Source: Pseudomonas botevensis
GTDB taxonomy: Bacteria > Pseudomonadota > Gammaproteobacteria > Pseudomonadales > Pseudomonadaceae
DNA: 64,000 nucleotides
Assembly (NCBI RefSeq): GCF_019145475.1
Contig: NZ_JAHTKI010000015.1
Coordinates: 62,001-126,000 of the forward strand
Direction: 5' to 3'
This document shows positions 15,574 to 27,201 of this stretch, in pieces (the first letter of the stretch is position 1; the number at the start of each line of letters is the position of its first letter). The notes under the pieces were generated by a model. The model was not told where the DNA came from, did not search any database, and was given only the letters and a program-made list of their open reading frames with translations. Position numbers and translations under genes: made by a program.

Positions 15574-18056
15574 CAGACGGACACCGTGCGCTGGCTGACA
15601 TCATCGACGTGGGCGAAATGGCGCAGGGCCAGACGATCGGACACCTGGCCGCTGGCATCGGCGATGTCCTGCAACAGATCCGCCAGCCCTTCGAGCGCCG
15701 CGCGGAGGCTGGATTCACCAAACAGCGGATTCTCCAGGCAACCCAGATCGAAGCGCGCCAGGCGCTCGACCAGACCTGGCAGGCCCGCCTCACGTGGCAC
15801 GCCGAAATCGTCGCTCAGCCGTTTGAGGGTGCGGGTCACCAGCTTCAACTGGAACAGCACCGCATGAGGGTTCTGTTCATCCAGCAGCAACAGGTCGAGC
15901 ACCGGAATCAGCTGCGCTACCGCCAGATAGCGCGAGCGATAGGTGATGCTGCTGTTGCCCAGCTCCAGCAACCATTCCAGCCCCGCCTGATCGAAAGCGG
16001 CACCGCGCAGAAACCCCGCCAGACTGCTGCTGAGAAACTGCAGGCGTTCGATGCGCCGGCCGATCATCAGAAAGCGCCAGCCCTCGTCGCGGGTCATGTC
16101 GTCCAGGGCAAACCCGGACAGCGCCGCCAGCGACATCACCAGCCGGTTGAGGAAGTCCAGCAACTCGCCGAAGTCCGGCGCGTCGGTGTCCAGCTCCGCT
16201 GCCTCGCGCTGCAACTCCACCAGCGCCTGCCAGTTTTCCCGCGAGAGCTTGCCGCGCACCTGCGATGCCGCCCACTGCAGGCGTTGCAGGTTGGAGCGCA
16301 GGCTGAACGACCAATCATCCCCCAGCAGCGCCGCGAGCAGTCGCTGCGGCAACTCGCCCTCGTCCGGCAACAGCATCAGCCTCTCGCCCAGGGCCACGGC
16401 GGCCTGCAACGCCTGCGGGTCATCACCGTCGACGTAGCGCGCGAGCATGATCCGCAACAGCCGCGCACTGCCGTCGCAACGCTCACAGTAGCGGCCGAAC
16501 CAGAACAGGTTTTCCACCACCCGCGATGGCAGATAAGGGTCGCGCCGTACCAGATCATGCACGCCGATATTGCGCTGGGCCTTCCACTGTTCACCGCTCG
16601 GCGGCAGGTCACCGAGTACCCAGGTGTCCTTGCTCGCACCACCGCGCTGCATGGACACCACTTCGGCATCGGCGTCCGCCGCAACACGGGTCAGGCCACC
16701 CGGCAACACCCGGTAACCGTCGCGGCTGGCCACCGCGTACATGCGCATGCCGATCGCCCGGGGTTGCAGTTGACCGTTCTCGGGCTGCCAGACCGGCGCG
16801 TGGGACAGTTGCGCCAACTCCTGCGCGACGTAGGCATAGGGCCGGGCCTGCATACGCGCGGCCAGCGCCTGGCGCTGCTTTTCGCTCAGGTCGCGACCGA
16901 AAACCGGCGTGAAACTCTGCGATGGAAACGCCGGTTTGATCAGCAGTTCCGGGAGTTTTTCCAGGGCCTGGGCCAACACTGGCGCCTCACCGCACCACCA
17001 GGTCGCAATGGACGGCAGGATCAGTTCTTCGCCGAACAGGTACTGATTGATCTTCGGCAGAAAGCCCAGCAGCCCGGGCGATTCCAGGACTCCGCTGCCC
17101 AGCGCATTCGCCACCAGAACGCGGCCCTGACGCACGGCCTCAAGCAGTCCGGGAACGCCCAGCGCCGAGTCGGTACGCAGCTCCAGCGGGTCGCAGAAGT
17201 CATCGTCGAGCCGCCGCATGATCGCGTGAACCCGGCGCAAACCGCTGAGGGTTTTCAGGTAGACCGTGGCGTCGCGCACCGTCAGGTCGCCGCCCTCTAC
17301 CAGCGGATAGCCGAGCTGACGCGCCAGATACAGATGCTCGAAATAGCTTTCGTTGAATCGCCCCGGCGTCAGCAACACCACCAGCGGCGCCTCATCGACG
17401 CAGGGTGCCTGGCGGGCCAGGGTTTCCTGCAAGGTGCGGAAGAACCCGGCCAGATGCTGCACTTTCAAATCCCGATACAACTCGGGAAAGGCCCGGGACA
17501 CGATGGTGCGGTTTTCCAGCGCATAACCGGCACCGGACGGCGCCTGGGTGCGATCCGCCGTCACCCACCAGCGGCCGTCCGGCGTACGCGCCAGGTCCAC
17601 GGCATACAGATGCAGAAAGGCATCGTCCGGCAGCGCGAGGCCCTGACACGGCCAGAGGAAATTGTTGTGGCCGAACACCAGTTCCGCCGGCAGCAGGCCC
17701 TCGCGGATCAGGCGTTGCGGTCCGTACAGGTCCGCCAGCACCGCATTGAGCAGTCGCGCACGCTGGGCGATCCCGGCCGACAGCTGCTGCCATTCATCAT
17801 CGGCAATGACATGGGGCAGCAGGTCCAGCTCCCATGGACGATCGGCGCCCTTGGGATCGGCGTAGACGTTATAGGTGACGCCGTTTTCCTGTATCTGTCG
17901 CGCCAGCAGTGCCTGACGCTGCCCCAGTTGCGCCGGCGTGCTGCGCTGCAATTGGTCGAACAGCCGCCGCCAATGCGGACGCACCGCCCCGCTGGCGTCG
18001 AGCAGTTCGTGATAAGTGCCCGCCGTGAGCGGGTAGCGGTCAAGCAGGTCAGGCAT
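15573..18056 (-). CDS. Circularly permuted ATP-grasp ligase fused to alpha-E domain
   Basis: 827 residues. The N-terminal half (about 1-470) is the circularly permuted ATP-grasp type 2 region (formerly DUF404/DUF407), with GRFNESYFEHLYLARQLGYP and VANALGSGVLESPGLLGFLP. From about residue 510 (RVVENLFWFGRYCERCDGS) it is the all-helical alpha-E domain. ATP-grasp enzymes activate a carboxylate as acyl-phosphate and join it to an amine, so a peptide or amino-acid ligase is predicted. The substrate is unknown. The ATG at 18056 was chosen over a TTG at 18077, because the shorter form begins MPDLLDRYPL as expected for the family. Coupled to the downstream transglutaminase gene. The intergenic gap to the DUF2126 gene is 100 bases with no terminator. 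Confidence 0.85.
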   Translation of the reverse strand: MPDLLDRYPLTAGTYHELLDASGAVRPHWRRLFDQLQRSTPAQLGQRQALLARQIQENGVTYNVYADPKGADRPWELDLLPHVIADDEWQQLSAGIAQRARLLNAVLADLYGPQRLIREGLLPAELVFGHNNFLWPCQGLALPDDAFLHLYAVDLARTPDGRWWVTADRTQAPSGAGYALENRTIVSRAFPELYRDLKVQHLAGFFRTLQETLARQAPCVDEAPLVVLLTPGRFNESYFEHLYLARQLGYPLVEGGDLTVRDATVYLKTLSGLRRVHAIMRRLDDDFCDPLELRTDSALGVPGLLEAVRQGRVLVANALGSGVLESPGLLGFLPKINQYLFGEELILPSIATWWCGEAPVLAQALEKLPELLIKPAFPSQSFTPVFGRDLSEKQRQALAARMQARPYAYVAQELAQLSHAPVWQPENGQLQPRAIGMRMYAVASRDGYRVLPGGLTRVAADADAEVVSMQRGGASKDTWVLGDLPPSGEQWKAQRNIGVHDLVRRDPYLPSRVVENLFWFGRYCERCDGSARLLRIMLARYVDGDDPQALQAAVALGERLMLLPDEGELPQRLLAALLGDDWSFSLRSNLQRLQWAASQVRGKLSRENWQALVELQREAAELDTDAPDFGELLDFLNRLVMSLAALSGFALDDMTRDEGWRFLMIGRRIERLQFLSSSLAGFLRGAAFDQAGLEWLLELGNSSITYRSRYLAVAQLIPVLDLLLLDEQNPHAVLFQLKLVTRTLKRLSDDFGVPREAGLPGLVERLARFDLGCLENPLFGESSLRAALEGLADLLQDIADASGQVSDRLALRHFAHVDDVSQRTVSV

Positions 18057-18156
18057 GGAAAGCTCGGCAGCCAGCAAGGAAAGGTCAGACTAACGCAGGC
18101 ACATGACGCCCGGATATACGAAAAATCCGCGCGTCGTGCCTGAAAAGGGAGACGCT

Positions 18157-21100
18157 TTAGAAACGTCGCAAATCGAGCGTCATCGGCAACTCGTCAGTCA
18201 TGGTCAGATTCGGTACAGGAAGTTTCCCCGGCGTGTGGCCGATGCGGAAAAACCGCGCCATGCGCCGACTCTCCGCTTCGTTGGCATTGACCGGCAGCGT
18301 CTCGTAATTGCGTCCGCCCGGATGCGCGACGTGGTACTGGCAACCGCCCAGCGAGCGCTGCATCCAGGTGTCGAGCAGGTCGAACACCAGCGGCGCATGC
18401 ACCGGGATACCGGGTTGCAGGCAGTTGGCCGGTTGCCAGGCGCGAAAACGCACCCCGGCGACAAACTCGCCGACCCGCCCGCTCGGTTGCAGCGGCACCG
18501 GGATGCCGTTGCAAGTCAGCCTATAGCGCTGCGGCGCCAGCCCGGTGAGCCTGACCTGCAAACGCTCCAGCGAGGAGTCGACGTAGCGCACCGTGCCGCC
18601 CGCCGTACCCTCCTCGCCCAGCACATGCCAAGGCTCGAGGGCCTGGCGCAGTTCCAGTTCGATGCCGTTGACCGCGTAATCGCCGACCTTGGGAAAGCGG
18701 AACTCCCGATGCGCAGCGAACCACTCGGCGCGCAGCGGATAACCGGCGTTGTTCAGCTCAACGATGACGTCGGCGAAATCCTGTTCGATAAAGTGCGGCA
18801 ACAGAAAGCGGTCATGCAGTTCCGTGCCCCAGCGCGCCAGTTTCGACGGCGCGTAAGGCTCGCGCCAGAACCGCGCCACCAGCGCTCGCAACAGCAACTG
18901 CTGAGCCAGGCTCATACGCGCATGGGGCGGCATCTCGAACGCCCGCAACTCCAACAGGCCAAGGCGCCCGGTGGCGCCATCCGGCGAATAGAGTTTGTCG
19001 ATACAGAATTCGGCGCGATGGGTGTTGCCGGTGACATCGATCAGCAAATTGCGCAGCAACCGGTCCACCCGCCACGGCGGACATACCTCACCCGGCGCGG
19101 GCATTTGCGCGAAGGCGATCTCCAGCTCATACAGCGCGTCATTGCGCGCTTCATCAACCCGTGGCGCCTGGGAAGTCGGGCCGATGAACAATCCGGAAAA
19201 CAGGTAGGACAACGACGGATGGTTATGCCAGTAACTGATCAGGCTGCGCAGCAGATCCGGGCGGCGGAGAAACGGTGAGTCGGCCGGTGTCGCGCCACCC
19301 AGTACGAAATGGTTGCCGCCGCCGGTGCCGGTATGCCGGCCATCGATCAGAAACTTCTCGGTAGTGAGTCGGGTCTGTCGTGCCTGTTCGTAAAGAAATT
19401 CGGTGCGCTCGACCAGTTCATCCCAGGTCGCGGACGGTTGCACGTTGACTTCGATCACCCCCGGATCCGGTGTGATGCGCAAATTGCTCAGGCGCGGATC
19501 GCTCGGCGGCTCGTAGCCCTCCAGCAGCACCGGGCAATGCAGTTCTTCGGCGGTGGCCTCGATGGCCGTGACCAGTTCCAGATAATCCTCGACCCGCTCC
19601 AACGGCGGCATGAACAGGTACAACCGGCCCTCGCGAGCCTCCGCGCAGAATGCAGTGCGGGTCAGCCAGTCGGCGGACTGGTCGATGGCCGGTCGGCGCT
19701 CCTCAGGCCTGGCGGCCTCGCCAGGATTGCTGAGCTGCGCGGTGTCGGGCAGATCCGGGAAGTCCTGATTCGGGTCATTGGGGTGGATAAACGGGTACTC
19801 GGCGGCCTTCACCCAGGGTTGCGAAGCCAATGGCAGGCGATAGCCCAGCGGTGAGTCCCCCGGCACCAGACGACAATGCTCGTCGCGCAGATACCAGCGC
19901 CCGCTCTGCCATTGATCGCCTTTGGCGGTGCGCGCCAGCGGCAGTACCTGGCCGATCACTTTATCGAGCCCCTGGCTGAACACTTTGCGCAGGCGTGCGC
20001 GCTCCAGCGGGTCTTCCAGACGCGAGTCTTCGGCACTGACGTTGCTCGGCAATGCGCCCTCGCGCCACAGGTAATAGAAGTTGTCCTCGTAGGCCGGGAA
20101 GACAAACCGCTCAGGCAATTTCAGGCGTTCGGCGACACTCGCCAGAAAACGCCCGGCCAGTTGGCCATCGGCGCCGTAGTCCTGCTGCTCGTCGGCGATC
20201 AGCGCGCTGTTGTGCCAGATCGGCACGCCATCGCGGCGCCAGTAACTGTTCAACGACCAGCGCGGCAGTTGTTCGCCGGGATACCACTTGCCCTGCCCGA
20301 AATGCACCAGCCCCTGCGGCGCGTAGTGTTTGCGCAGGCGCTGGAACAGTTCGGCGGAAAGCCGGCGCTTGTCCGCGCCCAGGGCGGCGGTGTTCCACTC
20401 GGCGCCGTCCGGGTCGTCGATGGACACAAAAGTCGGCTCACCGCCCATGGTCAGGCGCACGTCGCCCTCCAGCAGGTCGGCATCGACCTGCCGGCCCAGC
20501 GCCTGGATCGCCAGCCATTGCTCATCGGTGTAGGGCTTGGTGACCCGTGGCGCCTCCCAGATCCGCTCCACCGACATCTCATGGCTGAATTCGCACTCGC
20601 AAGGCTCCACCAGCCCACTGATCGGCGCCGCCGACGACGGATCGGGACTACAGGCCAAGGGAATATGCCCTTCACCGGCGAACAGTCCGGACGTGGCGTC
20701 CAGGCCGATCCATCCGGCGCCGGGCAGGTAAACCTCGCACCAGGCATGCAGATCGGTGAAGTCCACTTCGGTGCCGGACGGGCCGTCGAGGCTTTTCACA
20801 TCCGCCGTCAGTTGAATCAGATATCCAGAGACGAAGCGCGCCGCCAGTCCGAGATTGCGCAGCAGTTGCACCAGCAGCCACGCCGAATCGCGGCAGGATC
20901 CCGAGGCGTGCTCAAGGGTGTGCTCCGGGGTTTGCACCCCGGGCTCCATGCGGATCAGGTAGTTGATGTCCTCACTCAGGCGCTGATTGAGCGCCACCAG
21001 GAAGTCCACGGCCGGCAACGGCGTGCGCTCGATGGCGTCCAGATAGGCTTTGAACTTCGGCGTCAGGGGCAAGGTTTCGAGGTATGGCGCCAGTTCCTTG

Positions 21101-21432
21101 CGCTCATCGGCGGCGTAGGCGAAGGGGATTTTCTCGGCATAGGGTTCGAGGAAAAAGTCGAACGGATTGAACACCGCCATCTCGGCCAGCAGATCGACTT
21201 CGATCCGCAGTTCTTGCGTCTTCTCGGGAAACACCAGCCGTGCCAGATAGTTGCCCTGGGGGTCCTGCTGCCAGTTGATGAAATGCTGCTCGGGCGCGAC
21301 TTTCAGCGCATAGGACAGAATCCGCGTGCGGCTGTGGGCGGCCGGGCGCAGACGAACGATCTGCGGGCCGAGTTCGACCGCGCGTTCATAGCGATAATGC
21401 GTGACGTGGTGCAATGCGACATGGATCGACAC
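18157..21432 (-). CDS. Transglutaminase-like domain fused to DUF2126 putative amidoligase
   Basis: 1091 residues. The N-terminal 300 form a second transglutaminase-like protein with an intact triad Cys180 (GSCRDSAW), His229 (LHAWCEV) and Asp245 (GLDATSG). The remaining 750 are DUF2126, classed as a putative glutamine-synthetase-fold amidoligase. It has LTMGGEPTFVSIDDPDGAEW, RHTGTGGGNHFVLGG and an acidic and glycine-rich presumed nucleotide pocket. The start is GTG at 21432 with a perfect AGGAGG 6 bases before it; upstream ATG options lack a site. First gene of the three-gene cluster. The duplicated transglutaminase activity in one cluster suggests that one trims a precursor and the other transfers or recycles it, which is inference only. 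Confidence 0.85.
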   Translation of the reverse strand: MSIHVALHHVTHYRYERAVELGPQIVRLRPAAHSRTRILSYALKVAPEQHFINWQQDPQGNYLARLVFPEKTQELRIEVDLLAEMAVFNPFDFFLEPYAEKIPFAYAADERKELAPYLETLPLTPKFKAYLDAIERTPLPAVDFLVALNQRLSEDINYLIRMEPGVQTPEHTLEHASGSCRDSAWLLVQLLRNLGLAARFVSGYLIQLTADVKSLDGPSGTEVDFTDLHAWCEVYLPGAGWIGLDATSGLFAGEGHIPLACSPDPSSAAPISGLVEPCECEFSHEMSVERIWEAPRVTKPYTDEQWLAIQALGRQVDADLLEGDVRLTMGGEPTFVSIDDPDGAEWNTAALGADKRRLSAELFQRLRKHYAPQGLVHFGQGKWYPGEQLPRWSLNSYWRRDGVPIWHNSALIADEQQDYGADGQLAGRFLASVAERLKLPERFVFPAYEDNFYYLWREGALPSNVSAEDSRLEDPLERARLRKVFSQGLDKVIGQVLPLARTAKGDQWQSGRWYLRDEHCRLVPGDSPLGYRLPLASQPWVKAAEYPFIHPNDPNQDFPDLPDTAQLSNPGEAARPEERRPAIDQSADWLTRTAFCAEAREGRLYLFMPPLERVEDYLELVTAIEATAEELHCPVLLEGYEPPSDPRLSNLRITPDPGVIEVNVQPSATWDELVERTEFLYEQARQTRLTTEKFLIDGRHTGTGGGNHFVLGGATPADSPFLRRPDLLRSLISYWHNHPSLSYLFSGLFIGPTSQAPRVDEARNDALYELEIAFAQMPAPGEVCPPWRVDRLLRNLLIDVTGNTHRAEFCIDKLYSPDGATGRLGLLELRAFEMPPHARMSLAQQLLLRALVARFWREPYAPSKLARWGTELHDRFLLPHFIEQDFADVIVELNNAGYPLRAEWFAAHREFRFPKVGDYAVNGIELELRQALEPWHVLGEEGTAGGTVRYVDSSLERLQVRLTGLAPQRYRLTCNGIPVPLQPSGRVGEFVAGVRFRAWQPANCLQPGIPVHAPLVFDLLDTWMQRSLGGCQYHVAHPGGRNYETLPVNANEAESRRMARFFRIGHTPGKLPVPNLTMTDELPMTLDLRRF

Positions 21433-21594
21433 GGCGTGCCTCCTGCGAGTCTGAGCGTTTTCGAAAGCGCGCAAGACTTATGCCATGCAGGGACCTGGGC
21501 GCTTTCCCGGAAATGCTCAGGGCAGTACAGCACCAAAATCGGGCGGCGGAGGAAAACGCGCGCACGTCATTGCACGCAAATGTTGCGAAGAGTG

Positions 21595-21729
21595 CCCTAA
21601 CCCTCTCCCGGAGGGCGAGGGGACTGACCGTGGTGATTATCAGCCCTGCGCCGACGCAGTCGAGTTTTGAAAAGCATGAAGATCGGCTCCCTTTCCCCCT
21701 CGCCCCCTGGGGGAGAGGGCTGGGGGGTA
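21595..21729. repeat. Long palindromic dispersed repeat, copy 1
   Basis: About 135 bases with terminal inverted arms (CCCTAACCCTCTCCC and GGGAGAGGGCTGGGGGG). It shares its ends and the internal words GGGGACTGAC, GTTTTGAA and TCGGCTCCCT with a second copy at 53566-53714. It lies in the 381-base gap between the DUF2126 gene and ygiQ. The rest of that gap holds only a terminator. No transposase is present, so it resembles a MITE-like or BOX-like element. Confidence 0.7.
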
Positions 21730-21764
21730 AATCTCACTGCCACCCAAAATCCCGAAACCAGAAA

Positions 21765-21793
21765 TGCAAAACGCCAACCCGAAGGTTGGCGTT
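21765..21793 (-). terminator. Rho-independent terminator of ygiQ
   Basis: Perfect stem AACGCCAACC / GGTTGGCGTT with a CGAA-type loop (21770-21793). A TTTTGCATTT tract follows on the minus strand, 20 bases after the ygiQ stop. Confidence 0.85.
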
Positions 21794-21813
21794 CTGTTCA
21801 GCTCAATCAAAAC

Positions 21814-24117
<2,304 letters not shown>

Positions 24118-24217
24118 GTCGATAACCGGTGTTGGCTTTCATGGAATTTCGCGGGCGCGGAATATAGCACAAATTTTGACCAATTCCGACGGCTGTGGTC
24201 GGAAATTACCGCATCCC

Positions 24218-24270
24218 CTTCGCAGGCGGGTGATGCTCCCTGCGTGAGCAGGCTTGCCCGCGAAGAGGTC
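24218..24270. repeat. REP-type element between ygiQ and dnaB
   Basis: Contains the REP core CAGGCTTGCCCGCGAAGAGG and a degenerate partner (CTTCGCAGGCGGG) in opposite orientation. It lies just downstream of the dnaB stop, where it may act as a weak terminator. No gene is seen in 24118-24288. Confidence 0.6.
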
Positions 24271-24288
24271 GGTCAGACGCTGAAAATC

Positions 24289-25686
24289 TTACTCATCGTC
24301 GTCGAAGTTGTAGCTACCCGGCGCCAGGTTCTCGAAACGTGTGTATTTACCGATGAACGCCAGGCGGATAAAGCCGATCGGGCCGTTCCGCTGCTTGCCG
24401 ATGATGATCTCAGCGATGCCTTTGTGTTCGGTCTCCGGGTGATACACCTCGTCCCGGTACACGAACATGATGACGTCGGCGTCCTGCTCGATCGCTCCGG
24501 ATTCCCGCAAGTCGGAGTTCACCGGGCGCTTGTTCGGGCGTTGTTCCAGGGAGCGGTTGAGCTGCGACAGCGCGACCACCGGGCAGTTGAATTCCTTGGC
24601 CAGGGCCTTGAGGGATCGCGAGATCTCGGAAATCTCGTTGGTCCGGTTGTCACCGCTGGAGCCTGGAATCTGCATCAACTGCAGGTAGTCGATCATGATC
24701 AGGCCGATTTCGCCATGTTCACGCACCAGACGCCGGGTTCGCGCACGCATTTCCGAGGGGCTGATACCGGCGGTGTCATCGATGAACAGCTTGCGGTCGT
24801 TGAGCAGGTTGACCGCCGACGTCAGGCGCGGCCAGTCGTCGTCTTCCAGTTGGCCGGAACGCACCTTGGTCTGGTCGATACGGCCGAGGGAAGACAGCAT
24901 ACGCATCATCAACGATTCGCCTGGCATCTCGAGGGAGTACACCAGCACCACCTTGTCGCTGCGCAGCACCGCGTTTTCCACCAGGTTCATCGCGAAGGTG
25001 GTCTTGCCCATCGACGGACGGCCGGCGACGATGATCAGGTCGGCCGGCTGCAGGCCGCTGGTTTTGTCGTCGAGGTCGGTGTAGCCGGTCGACAGGCCAG
25101 TGATCCCCTCACCGGTGTTGAACAGCGTGTCGATGCGGTCGATGGCCTTGGTCAGCAATTCGTTGACACCGACCGGGCCGGTAGTCTTGGGGCGCGCCTC
25201 GGCAATCTGGAAGATCTGCCGTTCGGCTTCATCAAGGATTTCTTCGGCGGTGCGACCTTCAGGGTTGAAGGCTGCGTCGGCGATTTCCGTGCTGATGCCG
25301 ATCAATTGGCGCAACGTCGCACGCTGGCGGACGATCTGCGCATAGGCCTTGATGTTGGCGACGGACGGCGTGTTTTTCGCCAGCTCACCAAGGTAACCGA
25401 GGCCGCCGACTTGCGAGGTCTGCCCTTCCTTGTCCAATTGCTCGGCCAGGGTCACGACGTCGATCGGCATGTTCTGATCGGCCAGTTTGGCGATCGCACG
25501 GAAGATCAGGCGGTGGTCATGTCGATAGAAATCGCCGTCGGAGACTTGATCGAGCACGCGTTCCCAGGCGTTGTTGTCCAGCATCAGACCACCGAGCACG
25601 GCCTGTTCGGCCTCGATGGAATGCGGTGGCACCTTCAGGGCGGCGGTTTGCAGATCGTACTGCTCGGGAGCGGAGATATCGTTCAT
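24289..25686 (-). CDS. dnaB: Replicative DNA helicase DnaB
   Basis: Hexameric 5'-3' helicase that unwinds DNA ahead of the replication fork and recruits primase DnaG. 465 residues, normal length. The N-terminal helical domain (about 20-130) precedes the RecA-like motor with Walker A GRPSMGKTT (Lys228). The DNA-binding and Walker B regions follow, with LIMIDYLQLM. The ATG at 25686 begins MNDISAPEQYDLQ as in other pseudomonads; the frame is open 32 codons further but has no better start. No intein is present. It lies downstream of rplI but is separated by a strong terminator. Confidence 0.96.
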   Translation of the reverse strand: MNDISAPEQYDLQTAALKVPPHSIEAEQAVLGGLMLDNNAWERVLDQVSDGDFYRHDHRLIFRAIAKLADQNMPIDVVTLAEQLDKEGQTSQVGGLGYLGELAKNTPSVANIKAYAQIVRQRATLRQLIGISTEIADAAFNPEGRTAEEILDEAERQIFQIAEARPKTTGPVGVNELLTKAIDRIDTLFNTGEGITGLSTGYTDLDDKTSGLQPADLIIVAGRPSMGKTTFAMNLVENAVLRSDKVVLVYSLEMPGESLMMRMLSSLGRIDQTKVRSGQLEDDDWPRLTSAVNLLNDRKLFIDDTAGISPSEMRARTRRLVREHGEIGLIMIDYLQLMQIPGSSGDNRTNEISEISRSLKALAKEFNCPVVALSQLNRSLEQRPNKRPVNSDLRESGAIEQDADVIMFVYRDEVYHPETEHKGIAEIIIGKQRNGPIGFIRLAFIGKYTRFENLAPGSYNFDDDE

Positions 25687-25723
25687 GGCCACTTGAGTTT
25701 GGTTAAAAGCAGGAGTCACAGAA

Positions 25724-25759
25724 AGACAAAGGGCACGACCTGTAAACAGGATCGTGCCC
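25724..25759 (-). terminator. Terminator of the rpsF-rpsR-rplI operon
   Basis: Long stem GGGCACGA.CCTG / CAGG.TCGTGCCC (25731-25759) followed on the minus strand by TTTGTCTTTC. It separates rplI from dnaB. Confidence 0.85.
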
Positions 25760-25805
25760 GATGTTAACCGCCTGACGGACAAGCCGCCAGCCGATCAGGT
25801 GTTGC

Positions 25806-26252
25806 TTAGGCTGCTACCACGACAACGCGTACGGTGGCTTCAACTTCGGCGTGCAGGTGCACGGCCACGTCGAATTCACCCACGTTGCGGATGGTGCCGT
25901 TCGGCAGACGAACTTCGCTTTTCGCAACTTCAACGCCGGAGGCGGTCAGTGCGTCAGCGATGTCGTGAGTACCGATCGAACCGAACAGCTTGCCTTCGTC
26001 ACCAGCGGTGGCAGTGATGGTCACTTCCAGCTCGGCCAGGTGAGCAGCGCGGCTTTCAGCCGATGCTTTACGGTCTGCGGCAGCTTTTTCCAGCTCAGCA
26101 CGACGCTCTTCGAACGCAGCCAGGTTGGCAGCGGTCGCAGCGGTAGCTTTGCCGAAAGGCAGCAGGTAGTTACGGCCGTAACCAGCCTTAACGTTTACTT
26201 TGTCGCCCAGGTTGCCCAGGTTGGCGATTTTTTCCAGAAGGATCAGTTGCAT
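25806..26252 (-). CDS. rplI: 50S ribosomal protein L9
   Basis: 148-residue ribosomal protein that binds 23S rRNA domain V and spans away from the subunit through a long helix. The N-terminal domain (MQLILLEKIANLGNLGDKV, with AGYGRNYLLPFGKA) carries the L9 signature. The middle is an alanine- and glutamate-rich helix (about 45-80) and the C-terminal domain follows. AGAGGA precedes the ATG. Last gene of the rpsF operon, 19 bases after the DUF2232 gene. Confidence 0.97.
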   Translation of the reverse strand: MQLILLEKIANLGNLGDKVNVKAGYGRNYLLPFGKATAATAANLAAFEERRAELEKAAADRKASAESRAAHLAELEVTITATAGDEGKLFGSIGTHDIADALTASGVEVAKSEVRLPNGTIRNVGEFDVAVHLHAEVEATVRVVVVAA

Positions 26253-26271
26253 GTGGAAATCCTCTTAACTT

Positions 26272-27165
26272 TTAACCTTCACCGTTCGCGTTATCCGCGT
26301 CTTTCGACACGTGACGACCGCGAAAATCAATCAGGCTGTCGACAATGGCCAGAACCACGAGCAACGGATAGATCAGCTGCATGAACAGCAACAGCGTCAC
26401 GTACAACCCCACCAGCCAGAAACCGGCCAGTCGCCTTTGCGCCACCAGCCCGTGAATCAGGGCCAGCCCGGCGAACACCAGCGGTACGCTGCACAACGGC
26501 GTCAACATGGCCATCTGTGCGCCCAGATTGGGGCCCAGAAGCATCAACGCCAGCAGCAACATCGCTGGTCCCAGCGGGATCCGGATGGCGCGAAACTCGC
26601 GACCAAAACCACCCGGGTTGTACAACAACGCCTGCCAGTAACGCCCGACAATCAGGCTCAGCACGCTGACGATCTGCAACAGGGCCGCAATCAGTCCGGT
26701 AAGGACCGGTGCAATCAGCGACGCGAAACGCGCCTGCTCGTCTACCGACAATCGTTGGTAGGCGTCACCGAGAAGCGACGGCATGACCTTTATCAAGGCC
26801 TGCGCCAGCATCTCGATCTGGGGCGCGAATACCGCCCCGAGCACAACTGAAAACACCAATCCCGCTGCTACGCTGACCAGCAGCACGCGGACCCAGGATT
26901 CACTTGCGCGCAACACCAGCGCAAGGCTCGAAGACCCCAGCAGCACCAGAAGTGCCCGTGGGTCGTCGGCATACAGCCACCAGATCAAGGCCGGCAGCAT
27001 TCCCAGGAACAGAACGCCAAGGGCGTCCGTCAATCCGCGCCGCAGGAGCACCAGGCTCCCGGCGGCAGCACCCAACCAATACAACAACGGCAATGTTGCA
27101 CACCCGGCCACTACAAGAGTGGCCTGCATACGGCCGCGCATGATGAACTCAGCTAAGGCACGCAT
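26272..27165 (-). CDS. DUF2232-type integral membrane protein
   Basis: 297 residues with about eight hydrophobic segments and a short basic, asparagine-rich C-terminus. It occupies the position between rpsR and rplI that a DUF2232-type membrane protein holds in many gamma-proteobacteria. AAGGA precedes the ATG by 8 bases. It is co-transcribed with ribosomal protein genes, but its role is unknown. Related Firmicutes proteins (YybS) are also uncharacterised. Its conserved place in a ribosomal operon suggests a growth-linked or membrane-biogenesis function, which is inference. Confidence 0.85.
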   Translation of the reverse strand: MRALAEFIMRGRMQATLVVAGCATLPLLYWLGAAAGSLVLLRRGLTDALGVLFLGMLPALIWWLYADDPRALLVLLGSSSLALVLRASESWVRVLLVSVAAGLVFSVVLGAVFAPQIEMLAQALIKVMPSLLGDAYQRLSVDEQARFASLIAPVLTGLIAALLQIVSVLSLIVGRYWQALLYNPGGFGREFRAIRIPLGPAMLLLALMLLGPNLGAQMAMLTPLCSVPLVFAGLALIHGLVAQRRLAGFWLVGLYVTLLLFMQLIYPLLVVLAIVDSLIDFRGRHVSKDADNANGEG

Positions 27166-27201
27166 GCATTCAATCCTTTGCTACTTGTCGACTACCCGGT
27201 C

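Noticed and set aside
15573..18077. TTG start at 18077 for the ATP-grasp gene
   Set aside because: No ribosome-binding site precedes it. The ATG at 18056 gives the expected N-terminus.
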